Source: Alphaproteobacteria bacterium (lineage in GTDB: Bacteria; Pseudomonadota; Alphaproteobacteria; RF32; CAG-239). Taken from it: a DNA stretch of 64,000 bases. The position numbers and the translations under genes were made by a program. Positions 1-6,801 of this stretch are shown here, piece by piece. Under the pieces are notes generated by a model. The model ran no database searches. It was not told the DNA's origin and saw nothing but the letters and a program-made list of their open reading frames with translations. The stretch covers positions 1 to 64,000 of the forward strand of contig JAFUSA010000019.1 in NCBI GenBank assembly GCA_017480745.1. The letters run 5' to 3'. The first letter of the stretch is position 1. Each line of letters opens with the position of its first letter.

Positions 1-3
1 CAT
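1..3 (-). CDS. Start codon of a gene running off the left edge
   Basis: The reverse complement of the first bases gives an ATG preceded by a good GGAGG ribosome-binding site at 10-15. Only the start codon lies inside the window, so nothing can be said about the product. A coding start here would make the neighbouring 16-bp inverted repeat part of its 5' untranslated region. Confidence 0.4.
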
Positions 4-6
4 TTT

Positions 7-75
7 AAAACCTCCTTTATATTATTTTGTTACTCAGTGGTCAGACTGTCTAACTCTTTATATAAAGGAGGTTTT
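7..75. repeat. 16-bp perfect inverted repeat carrying an RBS on each strand
   Basis: Bases 7-22 and 60-75 are exact reverse complements (AAAACCTCCTTTATAT). Each arm supplies a GGAGG on one strand: the left arm sits before the minus-strand ATG at 3, the right arm before ATG-ATG-TAA at 76-84 on the plus strand. The repeat could form a hairpin that hides the RBS, or mark a recombined junction. Confidence 0.6.
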
Positions 76-101
76 ATGATGTAAAGCTGTAAGCTTTCCG
101 G

Positions 102-130
102 AACCCCCAGACTATCTGGGGGTTTTCTTT
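102..130 (+). terminator. Rho-independent terminator
   Basis: An AACCCCCAG / CTGGGGGTT stem is followed by a T-rich run. It lies downstream of the 16-bp inverted repeat and upstream of the first copy of the 80-bp repeat. No plus-strand gene ends here, so it probably ends a short transcript or belongs to a decayed gene. Confidence 0.75.
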
Positions 131-134
131 TTAC

Positions 135-214
135 AAAAATTATGGCGCTTATGAACAAGCGCCACAATAACCGGCGGAACGCACCTTACCGCCAGCGGAT
201 GTTTTTTATAAAAT
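135..214 (+). repeat. 80-bp dispersed repeat, copy 1
   Basis: This stretch recurs almost base for base at 1861-1940, and its first 40 bp recur at 3391-3430. It contains two hairpins: TGGCGCTT...AAGCGCCA and a GGCGG...CCGCC stem. All copies lie in the phage-derived island and have the same orientation. Read on the minus strand, the first hairpin is followed by a T-run and could act as a terminator or attenuator. Confidence 0.8.
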
Positions 215-296
215 TGTCTCAATACATAACTTTTAGTTTACTTATTTTTTTCAATTTTATTATTGACATATTTAAAGTATATGTTATATTTAAACT

Positions 297-500
297 ACCT
301 TAAGGTACTCTTTCCGATGGGAATGAAAGGTCTAATCGCCTGTCGCGTATCTCTGTTTGGAGAGAACTGTCAAACAGAAGACAAAGAGGCACTTTTCGGT
401 GATAGGAATTAAAGTTTTTTTAATCTCCTGTTACTGGTATATTAGTTTCTGCTAAAAAACGGCGAAAAGTGTGAGCCCTCTTGTGAGGGCTCTTTTCTTC
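297..500 (+). ncRNA. Candidate structured small RNA with its own promoter and terminator
   Basis: A promoter (TTGACA at 263-268, TATATT at 285-290, 16-bp spacer) precedes about 200 nt with no credible reading frame. Several stems can be drawn: a CTTTC/GAAAG hairpin near 310-335; CTGTTTG/CAAACAG near 352-378; CACTTTTCG near 391 with CGAAAAGTG near 463, enclosing a nine-pair GTGATAGGA/TCCTGTTAC hairpin. It ends in a GAGCCCTC-TTGT-GAGGGCTC terminator at 473-492 followed by T-rich sequence. I see no 4.5S, tmRNA or RNase P hallmark; 6S was considered but the ends do not pair. The terminator may also serve the convergent nuclease gene ending at 502. Confidence 0.55.
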
Positions 501-501
501 T

Positions 502-1824
502 CTATCTTTCAATATAGTACATTGAAGAAATGATATTATCGCCATCTTTAAGAGATGTTACTACTTTTAATTCACCGTTTTTGCTTCGCACTAAATAAAC
601 ATTTTGCCCGTAATTATTTGTTTCAACTGGTTGTTTTCTAACAATTCTCGGAATTCTTTGTGCATCAACACGACTGATATCATGTTTATAAATTCCCTTA
701 TCTAACCCATAATTACGTTTGGTTCCTGTGGCTAATTTTAAATCTTTACCATAAACAATAGGAGTACCACTTTCACTTGGTAGAGCTTCACCACGTTGTA
801 ACACAACAGATTCACCATTATGGTTCTTCATTTTTGCAATCACATCACCGCCACTGCCTTGAAACGGATTTTCTTTTAGTTGGTCATAAGCCTTACCTAT
901 TTTATGCCCTTGATATAGCATATTTCCTTGTTCATAACCAGCTTTTGCTAAATTTCCGACACTCATTGCTGCTCCGCCATACTCAGCCACATTTCCAGCT
1001 GAGCGAATCGCATCTCCTTGCCCCTGAGCATCTTGCATTTGCAAATAATCATTCATCTGCGTATCAATGCCTTTTTTACTGCCAAACCAATCTAAAGCAC
1101 CAAATGTTATACCATTAATTGCACGATTAGCTCCATACAACGTATTAAGTGCATCTTCCAACAAACTATTTTCTGCTGCTCGTTGCGATTGAGAGCTAAA
1201 TACATCTCTTCCATTTTGCTTGTTGTTATCGCTTAAACTACCATCCGTTGCAAAAGAATTATTTGTTTTAAGGCTGTTGACATCAGAAAAACTACCCGTG
1301 CCGAAACTGCTGCTACCAAATGTATTATTATTCTCGTTTACACCATTATCCGACACACTTTGACTTGCCGGCGTCATTGTGCCACCATAAAGTTGCGGGC
1401 TGGTGCTTTGGTGCATTTCGTTGTAGTGCTTTACAAAATCATTAATTTTATCTATATTATCGCTGCTGGAAGAGCCGCTCGGTTGACCGAACACAAAATC
1501 TTCATCGGCAACAGTTGCGCTCTGGTTATCGGCAGCAGTTTCTTCATCTTCCGCCAGACTTTCCTCCTCTTCTGCTACGCTCTCTTCGTCTTCTTCCTCC
1601 TGTTCTGCCGAGCGCTCTTCTTCCCGTTCTTTTATTTTGCGCCAGTTGGCTTCCAACTGTTCGCGCAAGGTCGGGCGATTTTCGCTTGTGCCATTGACAT
1701 TTCTCTTTTTACCGTAGGCTTCGGCAAACGGTACTCCGCCATTTGCTCTGCCGTATGCTTCATCGCTTGGCACTCCTCCATACGCCGCATATTCCGGCAT
1801 ATGATTATTTCTATAATAACTCAT
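502..1824 (-). CDS. Phage-island effector with candidate C-terminal BECR-fold nuclease domain
   Basis: This is a 440-residue protein in three parts. Residues 1-70 are nearly identical to the N-terminus of the lysozyme-like protein at 2458-3354 and include TLREQLEANW followed by KIKEREEE. A long acidic, then Ser/Asn/Gly-rich linker follows to about residue 210, then an alanine/glycine-rich stretch. The last 80 or so residues (YGLDKGIYKHDISR...IPRIVRKQPV...GDNIISSMYYIER) resemble the phage-borne Barnase/EndoU/ColicinE5/RelE-like nuclease (PBECR) families in their KH, IP and terminal SMYY pattern. That assignment is from memory of the family and not proven. The start is supported by AAGGAGAATATAAT before ATG. 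Neighbours and the shared module suggest a virion-associated or delivered toxin. No cytoplasmic immunity gene is obvious. Confidence 0.6.
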   Translation of the reverse strand: MSYYRNNHMPEYAAYGGVPSDEAYGRANGGVPFAEAYGKKRNVNGTSENRPTLREQLEANWRKIKEREEERSAEQEEEDEESVAEEEESLAEDEETAADNQSATVADEDFVFGQPSGSSSSDNIDKINDFVKHYNEMHQSTSPQLYGGTMTPASQSVSDNGVNENNNTFGSSSFGTGSFSDVNSLKTNNSFATDGSLSDNNKQNGRDVFSSQSQRAAENSLLEDALNTLYGANRAINGITFGALDWFGSKKGIDTQMNDYLQMQDAQGQGDAIRSAGNVAEYGGAAMSVGNLAKAGYEQGNMLYQGHKIGKAYDQLKENPFQGSGGDVIAKMKNHNGESVVLQRGEALPSESGTPIVYGKDLKLATGTKRNYGLDKGIYKHDISRVDAQRIPRIVRKQPVETNNYGQNVYLVRSKNGELKVVTSLKDGDNIISSMYYIER

Positions 1825-1860
1825 ATTATATTCTCCTTAAAAAGATTAATTTAGTGCATT

Positions 1861-1940
1861 AAAAATTATGGCGCTTATGAACAAGCGCCACAATAACCGG
1901 CGGAACGCACCTTACCGCCAGCGGATGTTTTTTATAAAAT
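1861..1940 (+). repeat. 80-bp dispersed repeat, copy 2
   Basis: Near-perfect second copy of the repeat at 135-214, lying immediately upstream of the nuclease-like gene on the other strand. The adjoining 30 bp toward that gene are also shared with the lysozyme gene at 3354, so the duplicated unit is longer than the repeat. Confidence 0.8.
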
Positions 1941-1944
1941 CATC

Positions 1945-1975
1945 TTGACATATTCCATGCGCTGATTATTATAAA
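1945..1975 (+). promoter_or_regulatory. Sigma70-type promoter for the 2005 gene
   Basis: TTGACA at 1945-1950 is followed by TATTAT at 1967-1972 (16-bp spacer) or TATAAA at 1970-1975 (19-bp spacer). It points at the only plus-strand gene of the phage-derived island. Confidence 0.55.
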
Positions 1976-2004
1976 ATTAGTTAAACACACCCATAGGTTC
2001 AAAC

Positions 2005-2472
2005 ATGCGTAAACTTCTCTTCATCATCGCCTTACTTTTTCTCTCCACTCCTGTTATGGCGAGGAAAGATAATAGTACTTCTAAAGAACAAAAGTTCGTT
2101 AACCCTATTTTTTACCAACCTCTAAGGCCTTTAAGTAGTACTGTAGGCTGGGCATACTTGACTCCAACATCAATAGATTTTAGAACACCTTTGGATAAAA
2201 ATATTGTTAATGCCACAGGGCAATGTGAGCTTGTTGAAAATGAACAAGATCACATTACGTTTTTATGTGATATTACTTGGTTAAATATTGCTTGGCTCAA
2301 TGAAAAGGTTAAAAAGTACTACACATATGTTATCAAAGACCTCTTTTCACCGGATTGTTTACGTATTTGGGAATTTACCTATAAGAATGTTGAAGATTTT
2401 TCACAAGATGCACAGCACGCATCAAAATATTGTGTAACCCCTCTCAGTAATATATCATCAGAAAACTATTGA
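2005..2472 (+). CDS. Small exported protein of unknown function between nuclease and lysozyme genes
   Basis: This 155-residue protein starts with a clear Sec signal peptide (MRKLLFIIALLFLSTPVMA, cleavage likely after the ALA/MA-type site near residue 19). The mature part has four cysteines (GQCE, FLCD, PDCL, KYCV), which fits two disulfides in the periplasm. I do not recognise the family. It is transcribed convergently with the lysozyme-like gene and their 3' ends overlap by 15 bp. Its position between two effector-like genes and its export make a periplasmic inhibitor of the lysozyme conceivable, but no sequence feature shows that. Confidence 0.65.
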   Translation: MRKLLFIIALLFLSTPVMARKDNSTSKEQKFVNPIFYQPLRPLSSTVGWAYLTPTSIDFRTPLDKNIVNATGQCELVENEQDHITFLCDITWLNIAWLNEKVKKYYTYVIKDLFSPDCLRIWEFTYKNVEDFSQDAQHASKYCVTPLSNISSENY

Positions 2473-3354
2473 TGCAGCTGTTTGTTGTGCCCAATCGTTA
2501 CGTTCGTTCGCAATATCTCTACGATGAATATGCTCAATAATCTTATCGATATCATGATCTTCTATCGCCTTGTATAGTTTTGGCCAATTATATCGATTTA
2601 CACCTCCTGCAACATTGTACTGAATATCCAATAATACTTCTTTTAGTGGTAAGGGAAAACTATCAAAATCAGCAAATTCTCTACGTAAGTGTGCCAGATC
2701 TTCTATCATGTGTGTTTGAGCCAAATTTCGAGCCTCTGCATCGGATATTCGAACATTTGTTTTATTTTCAAAAGCATCTGCTTGTGTATTACGGTTTACA
2801 TAATTTCCGCCAGCATCCTGTTGATTACTAAGACGGTGTAAATAACTGTAAGCTTCTAATTTTTGCGCCTCAGTGGCTGGAATACCATTAACTGTAAGGT
2901 TTAACTGCCTAAAATCATCCCAATTATTTACGTTAGCACCAGCTCCAATTGTGATATTTCCGGTAGTATCTATATAAGGGTAAGGTATAACTCTTTCAAA
3001 TTGTTCTATATTATCCCACATTTTTGCATACAAATCTTCATCAGATATGCTATCGCTATCAGAAGTATAATCCGCATCCGTTGCCGTAGTGGTATAAGTA
3101 TTTTCTGCATATTGCGTGCCGATAGCATCATCGTCAGCTGCGTTTTCTTCTTCCCGTTCTTTTATTTTTTGCAAATTAGCTTCCAACTGCTCACGCAAAG
3201 TCGGGCGATTTTCTCTTTCGTTATTGACGTCTTTCTTTTTGCCATAGGCTTCTTCATAAGGTACACCGCCGTTTGCTCTACCGTATGCTTCATCGCTTGG
3301 CACTCCTCCATATGCCGCATATTCCGGCATACGATTATTTCTATAATAACTCAT
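2458..3354 (-). CDS. Phage-type lysozyme (GH24-like) with shared N-terminal module
   Basis: Residues 1-70 match the nuclease-like protein at 502-1824 (YAAYGGVPSDEAYGRANGGV, TLREQLEAN, IKEREEE). From about residue 105 the protein looks like a T4-type muramidase: FERVIPYPYIDTTGN-TIGAG supplies the Glu, Asp and Thr expected of the GH24 catalytic triad, and LLDIQYNVAGG corresponds to the later helix of the family. Muramidases of this family cleave the MurNAc-GlcNAc bond of peptidoglycan. There is no signal peptide or holin nearby, so release would need lysis, or the enzyme is carried in the virion. RBS is AAGGAGAGTATAAA. The 5' region is a duplicate of that of the nuclease gene. Confidence 0.75.
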   Translation of the reverse strand: MSYYRNNRMPEYAAYGGVPSDEAYGRANGGVPYEEAYGKKKDVNNERENRPTLREQLEANLQKIKEREEENAADDDAIGTQYAENTYTTTATDADYTSDSDSISDEDLYAKMWDNIEQFERVIPYPYIDTTGNITIGAGANVNNWDDFRQLNLTVNGIPATEAQKLEAYSYLHRLSNQQDAGGNYVNRNTQADAFENKTNVRISDAEARNLAQTHMIEDLAHLRREFADFDSFPLPLKEVLLDIQYNVAGGVNRYNWPKLYKAIEDHDIDKIIEHIHRRDIANERNDWAQQTAASIVF

Positions 3355-3390
3355 TTTATACTCTCCTTAAAAAGATTAATTTAGTGCATT

Positions 3391-3430
3391 AAAAATTATG
3401 ACGCTTATGAACAAGCGCCACAATAACCGG
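3391..3430 (+). repeat. 80-bp dispersed repeat, truncated copy 3
   Basis: The first 40 bp of the repeat at 135-214 recur here and stop at CCGG, where the sequence switches to a fragment of the gene found at 12112-12342. In that gene the same junction also follows CCGG. Confidence 0.75.
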
Positions 3431-3472
3431 AATAATTACTTCCTCCTAAAACTGTTTGCTGAAATTACTCAT
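3431..3472 (-). pseudogene. Remnant of the phage operon's first gene
   Basis: Reading 3472 down to 3431 gives ATG and the codons for MSNFSKQF, nearly identical in DNA to 12342-12301. A TCG to TAG change then stops it at codon 9, and similarity ends at the CCGG joint with the truncated repeat. It shows the island once held, or recombined with, a second copy of the structural operon's 5' end. Confidence 0.65.
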
Positions 3473-3573
3473 CACAATTTTCCTTTCATAGTTTGCAATA
3501 AAAAGTCAACGATAAAAATAATCCCCGTTTACCTCCAAACAGGGATTACGAAAACAAATGTAAACTTTAATTT

Positions 3574-3882
3574 TTAATAAGAACAGCGGAAGATAAGTTC
3601 GCGGTTGATGCTGGTATAAGTATCGTTTTCCTTGGTCACATGATTATACTCTGTATATGTGCGGGAATCTTGCCCTTTATCCACCACTTGCACACGATAT
3701 CCCATACATTGCTGATTAGCCAGTTTATAACAGGTAGATAGAGCATATCCACCATTGCAATCAGCGGAATAAACCGGACCGTAAGAATCGCTGTATAAAT
3801 ATCTTACCGAGGGTTCGTACCCTTTAAAAAGCGAGCATCCGCTCAGTAAAATACATGTTGATAATATTATTATTTTTTTCAT
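3574..3882 (-). CDS. Small lipoprotein of unknown function
   Basis: A 102-residue protein with a lipobox signal (LLSGCSLF, lipidated Cys at residue 16), so it should be anchored in a membrane by lipid. The mature part is short, Tyr- and Cys-rich (DCNGG, STCYK, QQCMG, FRCSY), with no family I recognise. It is the only non-prepilin gene in the window with the structured leader described at 3883-4123. RBS is GAGGAAGTAAAAA before ATG. Confidence 0.7.
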   Translation of the reverse strand: MKKIIILSTCILLSGCSLFKGYEPSVRYLYSDSYGPVYSADCNGGYALSTCYKLANQQCMGYRVQVVDKGQDSRTYTEYNHVTKENDTYTSINRELIFRCSY

Positions 3883-4123
3883 TTTTTACTTCCTCTCTAC
3901 TAACTGATTTTACAACTAAAATGCCACCTCTGTGAGGCGGCTGGAAGCTAATAACTATTTCATTCTAAATAGCGCGACATATTCACCTAAGTTTATTTTG
4001 CCGCCTTCCAGCCCCGCTGGAACTATTTTACGCCTCTGTAAGGCGAGAATGAAAGAGGTTATTAGACCCCAGATGAGCTACCTCATCTTGGTTTTAATTT
4101 AGCATAAAAATTCCCAAAGTCAA
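3883..4123 (-). promoter_or_regulatory. Promoter and structured leader (type A) of the lipoprotein gene
   Basis: On the minus strand TTGACT (4123-4118) and TAAATT (4101-4096) form a promoter with a start near 4089. A 5' hairpin (GATGAG/CTCATC) and a CTGGGGT box follow. Long-range pairs are 4065-4058 with 3955-3948 (CTAATAAC) and 4054-4046 with 3966-3958 (AGAATGAAA), separated by the conserved CTC/TAGT internal loop. The stem sequence differs from every other copy but is fully complementary. Confidence 0.75.
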
Positions 4124-4150
4124 ACTATTTTTGCCTCATGTAACAATTTT

Positions 4151-4498
4151 TCATATTATTTGAAGAAAAACAGCTAAAAAATAAAAAGAAGATAAAAAAA
4201 TCAATTTGGCTATTAAAGGATGATTACGCATATTGCTTGTACCCAGCAAAAATAATAATGCAAATATCATTAACATCAACTTTGTTATTTCTAAATATAT
4301 TTTTTTATCATAATGATACCAGATTTCATTGTTCCACATACAATAGTTTTTAGGGGAAGGTATTATATAATTAACGCCTAAATAAAAATAAAACAGCATA
4401 TATGGCACCACATACCACTTAAACTGCCACAACAATTTAAATGTTTCCATCATATTATGCTTCAAACTGATTGCTATATACCGCATCTTCCTATACAT
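4151..4498 (-). CDS. Tandem paralogous membrane protein 3
   Basis: This 115-residue protein is the most divergent of three tandem copies, sharing ETFKLLWQFKWY near the N-terminus and GTSNMRNHPLIAK near the C-terminus. Two hydrophobic stretches flank a central polar part, so a small inner-membrane protein with two or three segments is likely. I chose the ATG at 4498 because AAGGATAATA precedes it and this start avoids overlap with the gene upstream. Function unknown. Confidence 0.65.
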   Translation of the reverse strand: MYRKMRYIAISLKHNMMETFKLLWQFKWYVVPYMLFYFYLGVNYIIPSPKNYCMWNNEIWYHYDKKIYLEITKLMLMIFALLFLLGTSNMRNHPLIAKLIFLSSFYFLAVFLQII

Positions 4499-4509
4499 TA
4501 TTATCCTTG

Positions 4510-4851
4510 TTATAATATACTTAACCACCCTATATACAATGGAAATAAAAAAACTAATTTGGCTATCTTGGGATTGTAACGCATATTACTAATTCCAAGT
4601 AAAATAAATAATAATGAAATTACTAAACCATATTTACAACTTTGTATATAAACTTCTTGATTGATATAATTCCAATAACCAGCCATTGCTTCCGAACCCC
4701 AAATAGGTGAATCTTTTGCCGGAGGATCAAAGTATTCTATCAACAAAATTAAAATGAACACAAAATCTAAACAAACATACCACTTAAACTGCCACAGCAA
4801 TTTAAATGTTTCTACTGCACTTTGTTTAGCTTGTTGAATTATTTTTAACAT
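4510..4851 (-). CDS. Tandem paralogous membrane protein 2
   Basis: A 113-residue membrane protein with the family core IIQQAKQSAVETFKLLWQFK, a central WNYINQEVYI motif and GISNMRYNPKIAK. The ATG at 4851 is used rather than the TTG one codon earlier. It lies in an apparent three-gene transcription unit with copies 1 and 3, and is part of a recent local duplication: the N-terminal DNA is nearly identical to copy 1. Function unknown. Confidence 0.7.
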   Translation of the reverse strand: MLKIIQQAKQSAVETFKLLWQFKWYVCLDFVFILILLIEYFDPPAKDSPIWGSEAMAGYWNYINQEVYIQSCKYGLVISLLFILLGISNMRYNPKIAKLVFLFPLYIGWLSIL

Positions 4852-4862
4852 CAAAATATATC

Positions 4863-5231
4863 CTATAAAAAGTCCGCTATTATCAATACCACTGTTCCCA
4901 ATATTAGTGCCACCAGTGGAAATAAAAATATGAACTTTGCCAACAGCGGATGATTCCGCATATTACTGGTTCCGATTAAAAATAACAGTAACAATTCAAT
5001 CAATACATTTTTCATGCTTCCGATATAAACTTCCTGATTGATATAATTCCATGCTCCGCGTGTATATTCATAATTCAAAATAGGATCATCTGCATCAGGA
5101 GGATTTAATATTTCATGTGTAGGAGCCAAAATAACAGGCATATAAGCTAATATATACCACTTAAACTGCCACAGCAATTTAAATGTTTCTACTGCACTTT
5201 GTTTGGCTTGTTGAATTATTTTTTTAAACAT
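4863..5231 (-). CDS. Tandem paralogous membrane protein 1
   Basis: A 122-residue small membrane protein and first of the triplet, with RBS GAGGATATATTCAG before ATG. It contains the AKQSAVETFKLLWQFKWY core, WNYINQEVYIGSM and GTSNMRNHPLLAK, with hydrophobic segments after the core, around LIELLLLFLIG and at the C-terminus. The family is not one I recognise. Conservation of the N-terminal core and of the N-M-R motif with variable hydrophobic parts suggests a shared partner or topology. Confidence 0.7.
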   Translation of the reverse strand: MFKKIIQQAKQSAVETFKLLWQFKWYILAYMPVILAPTHEILNPPDADDPILNYEYTRGAWNYINQEVYIGSMKNVLIELLLLFLIGTSNMRNHPLLAKFIFLFPLVALILGTVVLIIADFL

Positions 5232-5284
5232 CTGAATATATCCTCACAGTTGTGTTTTAATGATATATAATAGAAAAAATTTTT

Positions 5285-5827
5285 CTACATAACTTTCGCT
5301 GCAAGCGTATAATACCCTAACAAATATAATGCAAAGCACACCGCCGTATAAATATAGCGATGTTTTAACAACGGACTTATTAATGTAATGTCCTTACGCT
5401 TTGCACCAGGGTAAAAAATTAAAATTAATTGCAATACAAAATATATAATTAAATTAATAACGAAAATATATTTATTTGCAGAGTCCATCAGTGTCTTAAA
5501 ATAGGTAAAATAACACATTACCGGAAATGTAAATGAAAAAAGAAATATAAACAATGTTCCCTTAATATTCATATCACGGCATCTCTTTTGAACTGTTATA
5601 AGAAATACATACAACATCATCAGATACATAGAAATATTCAAATACACAATATTCAATTTTGATGTATAATTTATTAACAGGTATATAGCCACCATAATAC
5701 TCCAATAGTCGGTGCGATTATATGTTCCGGCAAAAGAAAAAAAATAATCCGTCTTGCCGTTTTCATCTTCCGGATTAGAAACATTTTGATGTTTATTATT
5801 AACTTTTGTAGCTATCTTTTTTTTCAT
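5285..5827 (-). CDS. DUF805-like inner-membrane protein
   Basis: A 180-residue protein with a charged N-terminus, then FSFAGTYNRTDYW and a later QKRCRDMNIKG motif. These match the family pattern of an aromatic-glycine-x-R-x-x-Y-W start and an RxRD-type loop in DUF805 membrane proteins. Four or more hydrophobic helices follow. DUF805 proteins have no firm function. RBS AAGAGAAAATAAG precedes the ATG. It lies between the phage operon and the three small membrane paralogues. Confidence 0.65.
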   Translation of the reverse strand: MKKKIATKVNNKHQNVSNPEDENGKTDYFFSFAGTYNRTDYWSIMVAIYLLINYTSKLNIVYLNISMYLMMLYVFLITVQKRCRDMNIKGTLFIFLFSFTFPVMCYFTYFKTLMDSANKYIFVINLIIYFVLQLILIFYPGAKRKDITLISPLLKHRYIYTAVCFALYLLGYYTLAAKVM

Positions 5828-5908
5828 CTTATTTTCTCTTGAACAACTTATGGGTATTTAACAGAAAGCTATCAAATACCCATCTATTTGTCAAGTCTAA
5901 AGTACTTT

Positions 5909-6055
5909 TTAATATAATTTTTTCAATATTTTTTTCACATTCCTGCCTCCAACTTTTAATAGCTTATTTGCAACTTTACCTCCTGTTCCTGCTTCAATTA
6001 TATAATTTGCAAATTTATTATATCCACCCAATCCATTATCTTCTGCTAATTGTTG
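5909..6055 (-). pseudogene. Orphan coding remnant downstream of the phage operon
   Basis: On the minus strand an open frame of 48 codons reads like real protein (EDNGLGGYNKFANYIIEAGT then GGKVANKLLKVGGRN, ending KKILKKLY-stop). It has no ATG and an in-frame stop directly upstream. It begins just after the operon terminator. The likely explanation is the surviving C-terminus of a deleted phage gene. Confidence 0.35.
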
Positions 6056-6065
6056 TTATTAAATT

Positions 6066-6097
6066 AAGACGGGTGCGAAAGGATAAACACCCGTCTT
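6066..6097 (-). terminator. Terminator of the phage structural operon
   Basis: A ten-pair AAGACGGGTG / CACCCGTCTT stem lies 23 bp past the stop of the internal-virion-like gene and is followed by AATTTAAT on the minus strand. It sets the end of the operon that starts near 12500. Confidence 0.65.
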
Positions 6098-6119
6098 TCA
6101 TAATATTCAATAAATAATA

Positions 6120-6797
6120 TTAACCTCTTCCTATGTTGCCTCCTCCATACATTTTAGCACTGTCATCAATTGCTCTTCTCAAATTATCCCAACCGGAATT
6201 TTCTACTGCTGTTTTGCGCTCCTGAACTCCGCTTTGTGTATTATACAAATTAGCCTGATTATTATAACCGGAAATAGAACCGTCGAGCAAAGATTTTATC
6301 TGATCAATGTAGCTTTGTCGCGCATCATTACTGAATTGTGCCGCACGCAAACTATCACCGAATGCTTGCGAATAGGCATTTTGTCCGTTCAAAACACTTT
6401 GATATGCTGCTTGATTGAGAGCGGCATTTTGACTGTTTTGCAAATTTTGCATTGCTTGTGAATAAGCTTCGCTTCCAACCGGTATTCCCTGATTTATAAG
6501 GCTTGTTTGCAAATCGCTAACCTGTTGTTGATATTGCGGAATTAATTTATCAACATACGATTGATAAGTGGCATACTCTGCTCTTTGACGTGCATCATCG
6601 TTATTTTCTACCGAAAATTGATAATCCGGCAAAGCGGCAAAATCTCTGCTCATATCATCTGCATACGATGTCATGTTATGCAAAGTATTGTCATAATTTG
6701 TTGTATCGTAATTTTTTAAATAATTAATATAATCGTTTTCGTAACCATAAGTTCCCATTGAACCTGTCCCTAATACTCTTCCTATTGATTTACTCAT
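6120..6797 (-). CDS. Phage internal-virion-like protein
   Basis: A 225-residue hydrophilic protein, Gln/Asn/Ala-rich and predicted helical (QQQVSDLQTSLINQG, SQAMQNLQNSQNAALNQ), with a Gly-rich start and end. Position after the two tail-tube-like genes and a GNAT-like gene matches podovirus internal (ejection) proteins such as the T7 gp14 position; sequence alone does not prove it. The start is taken at MSKSIG because AAAGGATTAAAAAT precedes this ATG and the upstream extension overlaps the preceding gene. Confidence 0.55.
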   Translation of the reverse strand: MSKSIGRVLGTGSMGTYGYENDYINYLKNYDTTNYDNTLHNMTSYADDMSRDFAALPDYQFSVENNDDARQRAEYATYQSYVDKLIPQYQQQVSDLQTSLINQGIPVGSEAYSQAMQNLQNSQNAALNQAAYQSVLNGQNAYSQAFGDSLRAAQFSNDARQSYIDQIKSLLDGSISGYNNQANLYNTQSGVQERKTAVENSGWDNLRRAIDDSAKMYGGGNIGRG

Positions 6798-6801
6798 ATT
6801 T

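Noticed and set aside
76-84. Plus-strand mini-ORF ATG-ATG-TAA with perfect RBS
   Set aside because: Two codons cannot be defended as a gene; it follows from the inverted repeat mirroring the RBS of the left gene.
297-500. 6S RNA assignment for the small RNA
   Set aside because: The 5' and 3' ends do not form the long closing stem with a central bubble that 6S requires.
5839-6117. 92-codon plus-strand frame downstream of the phage operon
   Set aside because: It overlaps the operon terminator and the antisense of a better-looking coding remnant, and its composition is low in complexity (Leu/Tyr-rich from AT-rich DNA).
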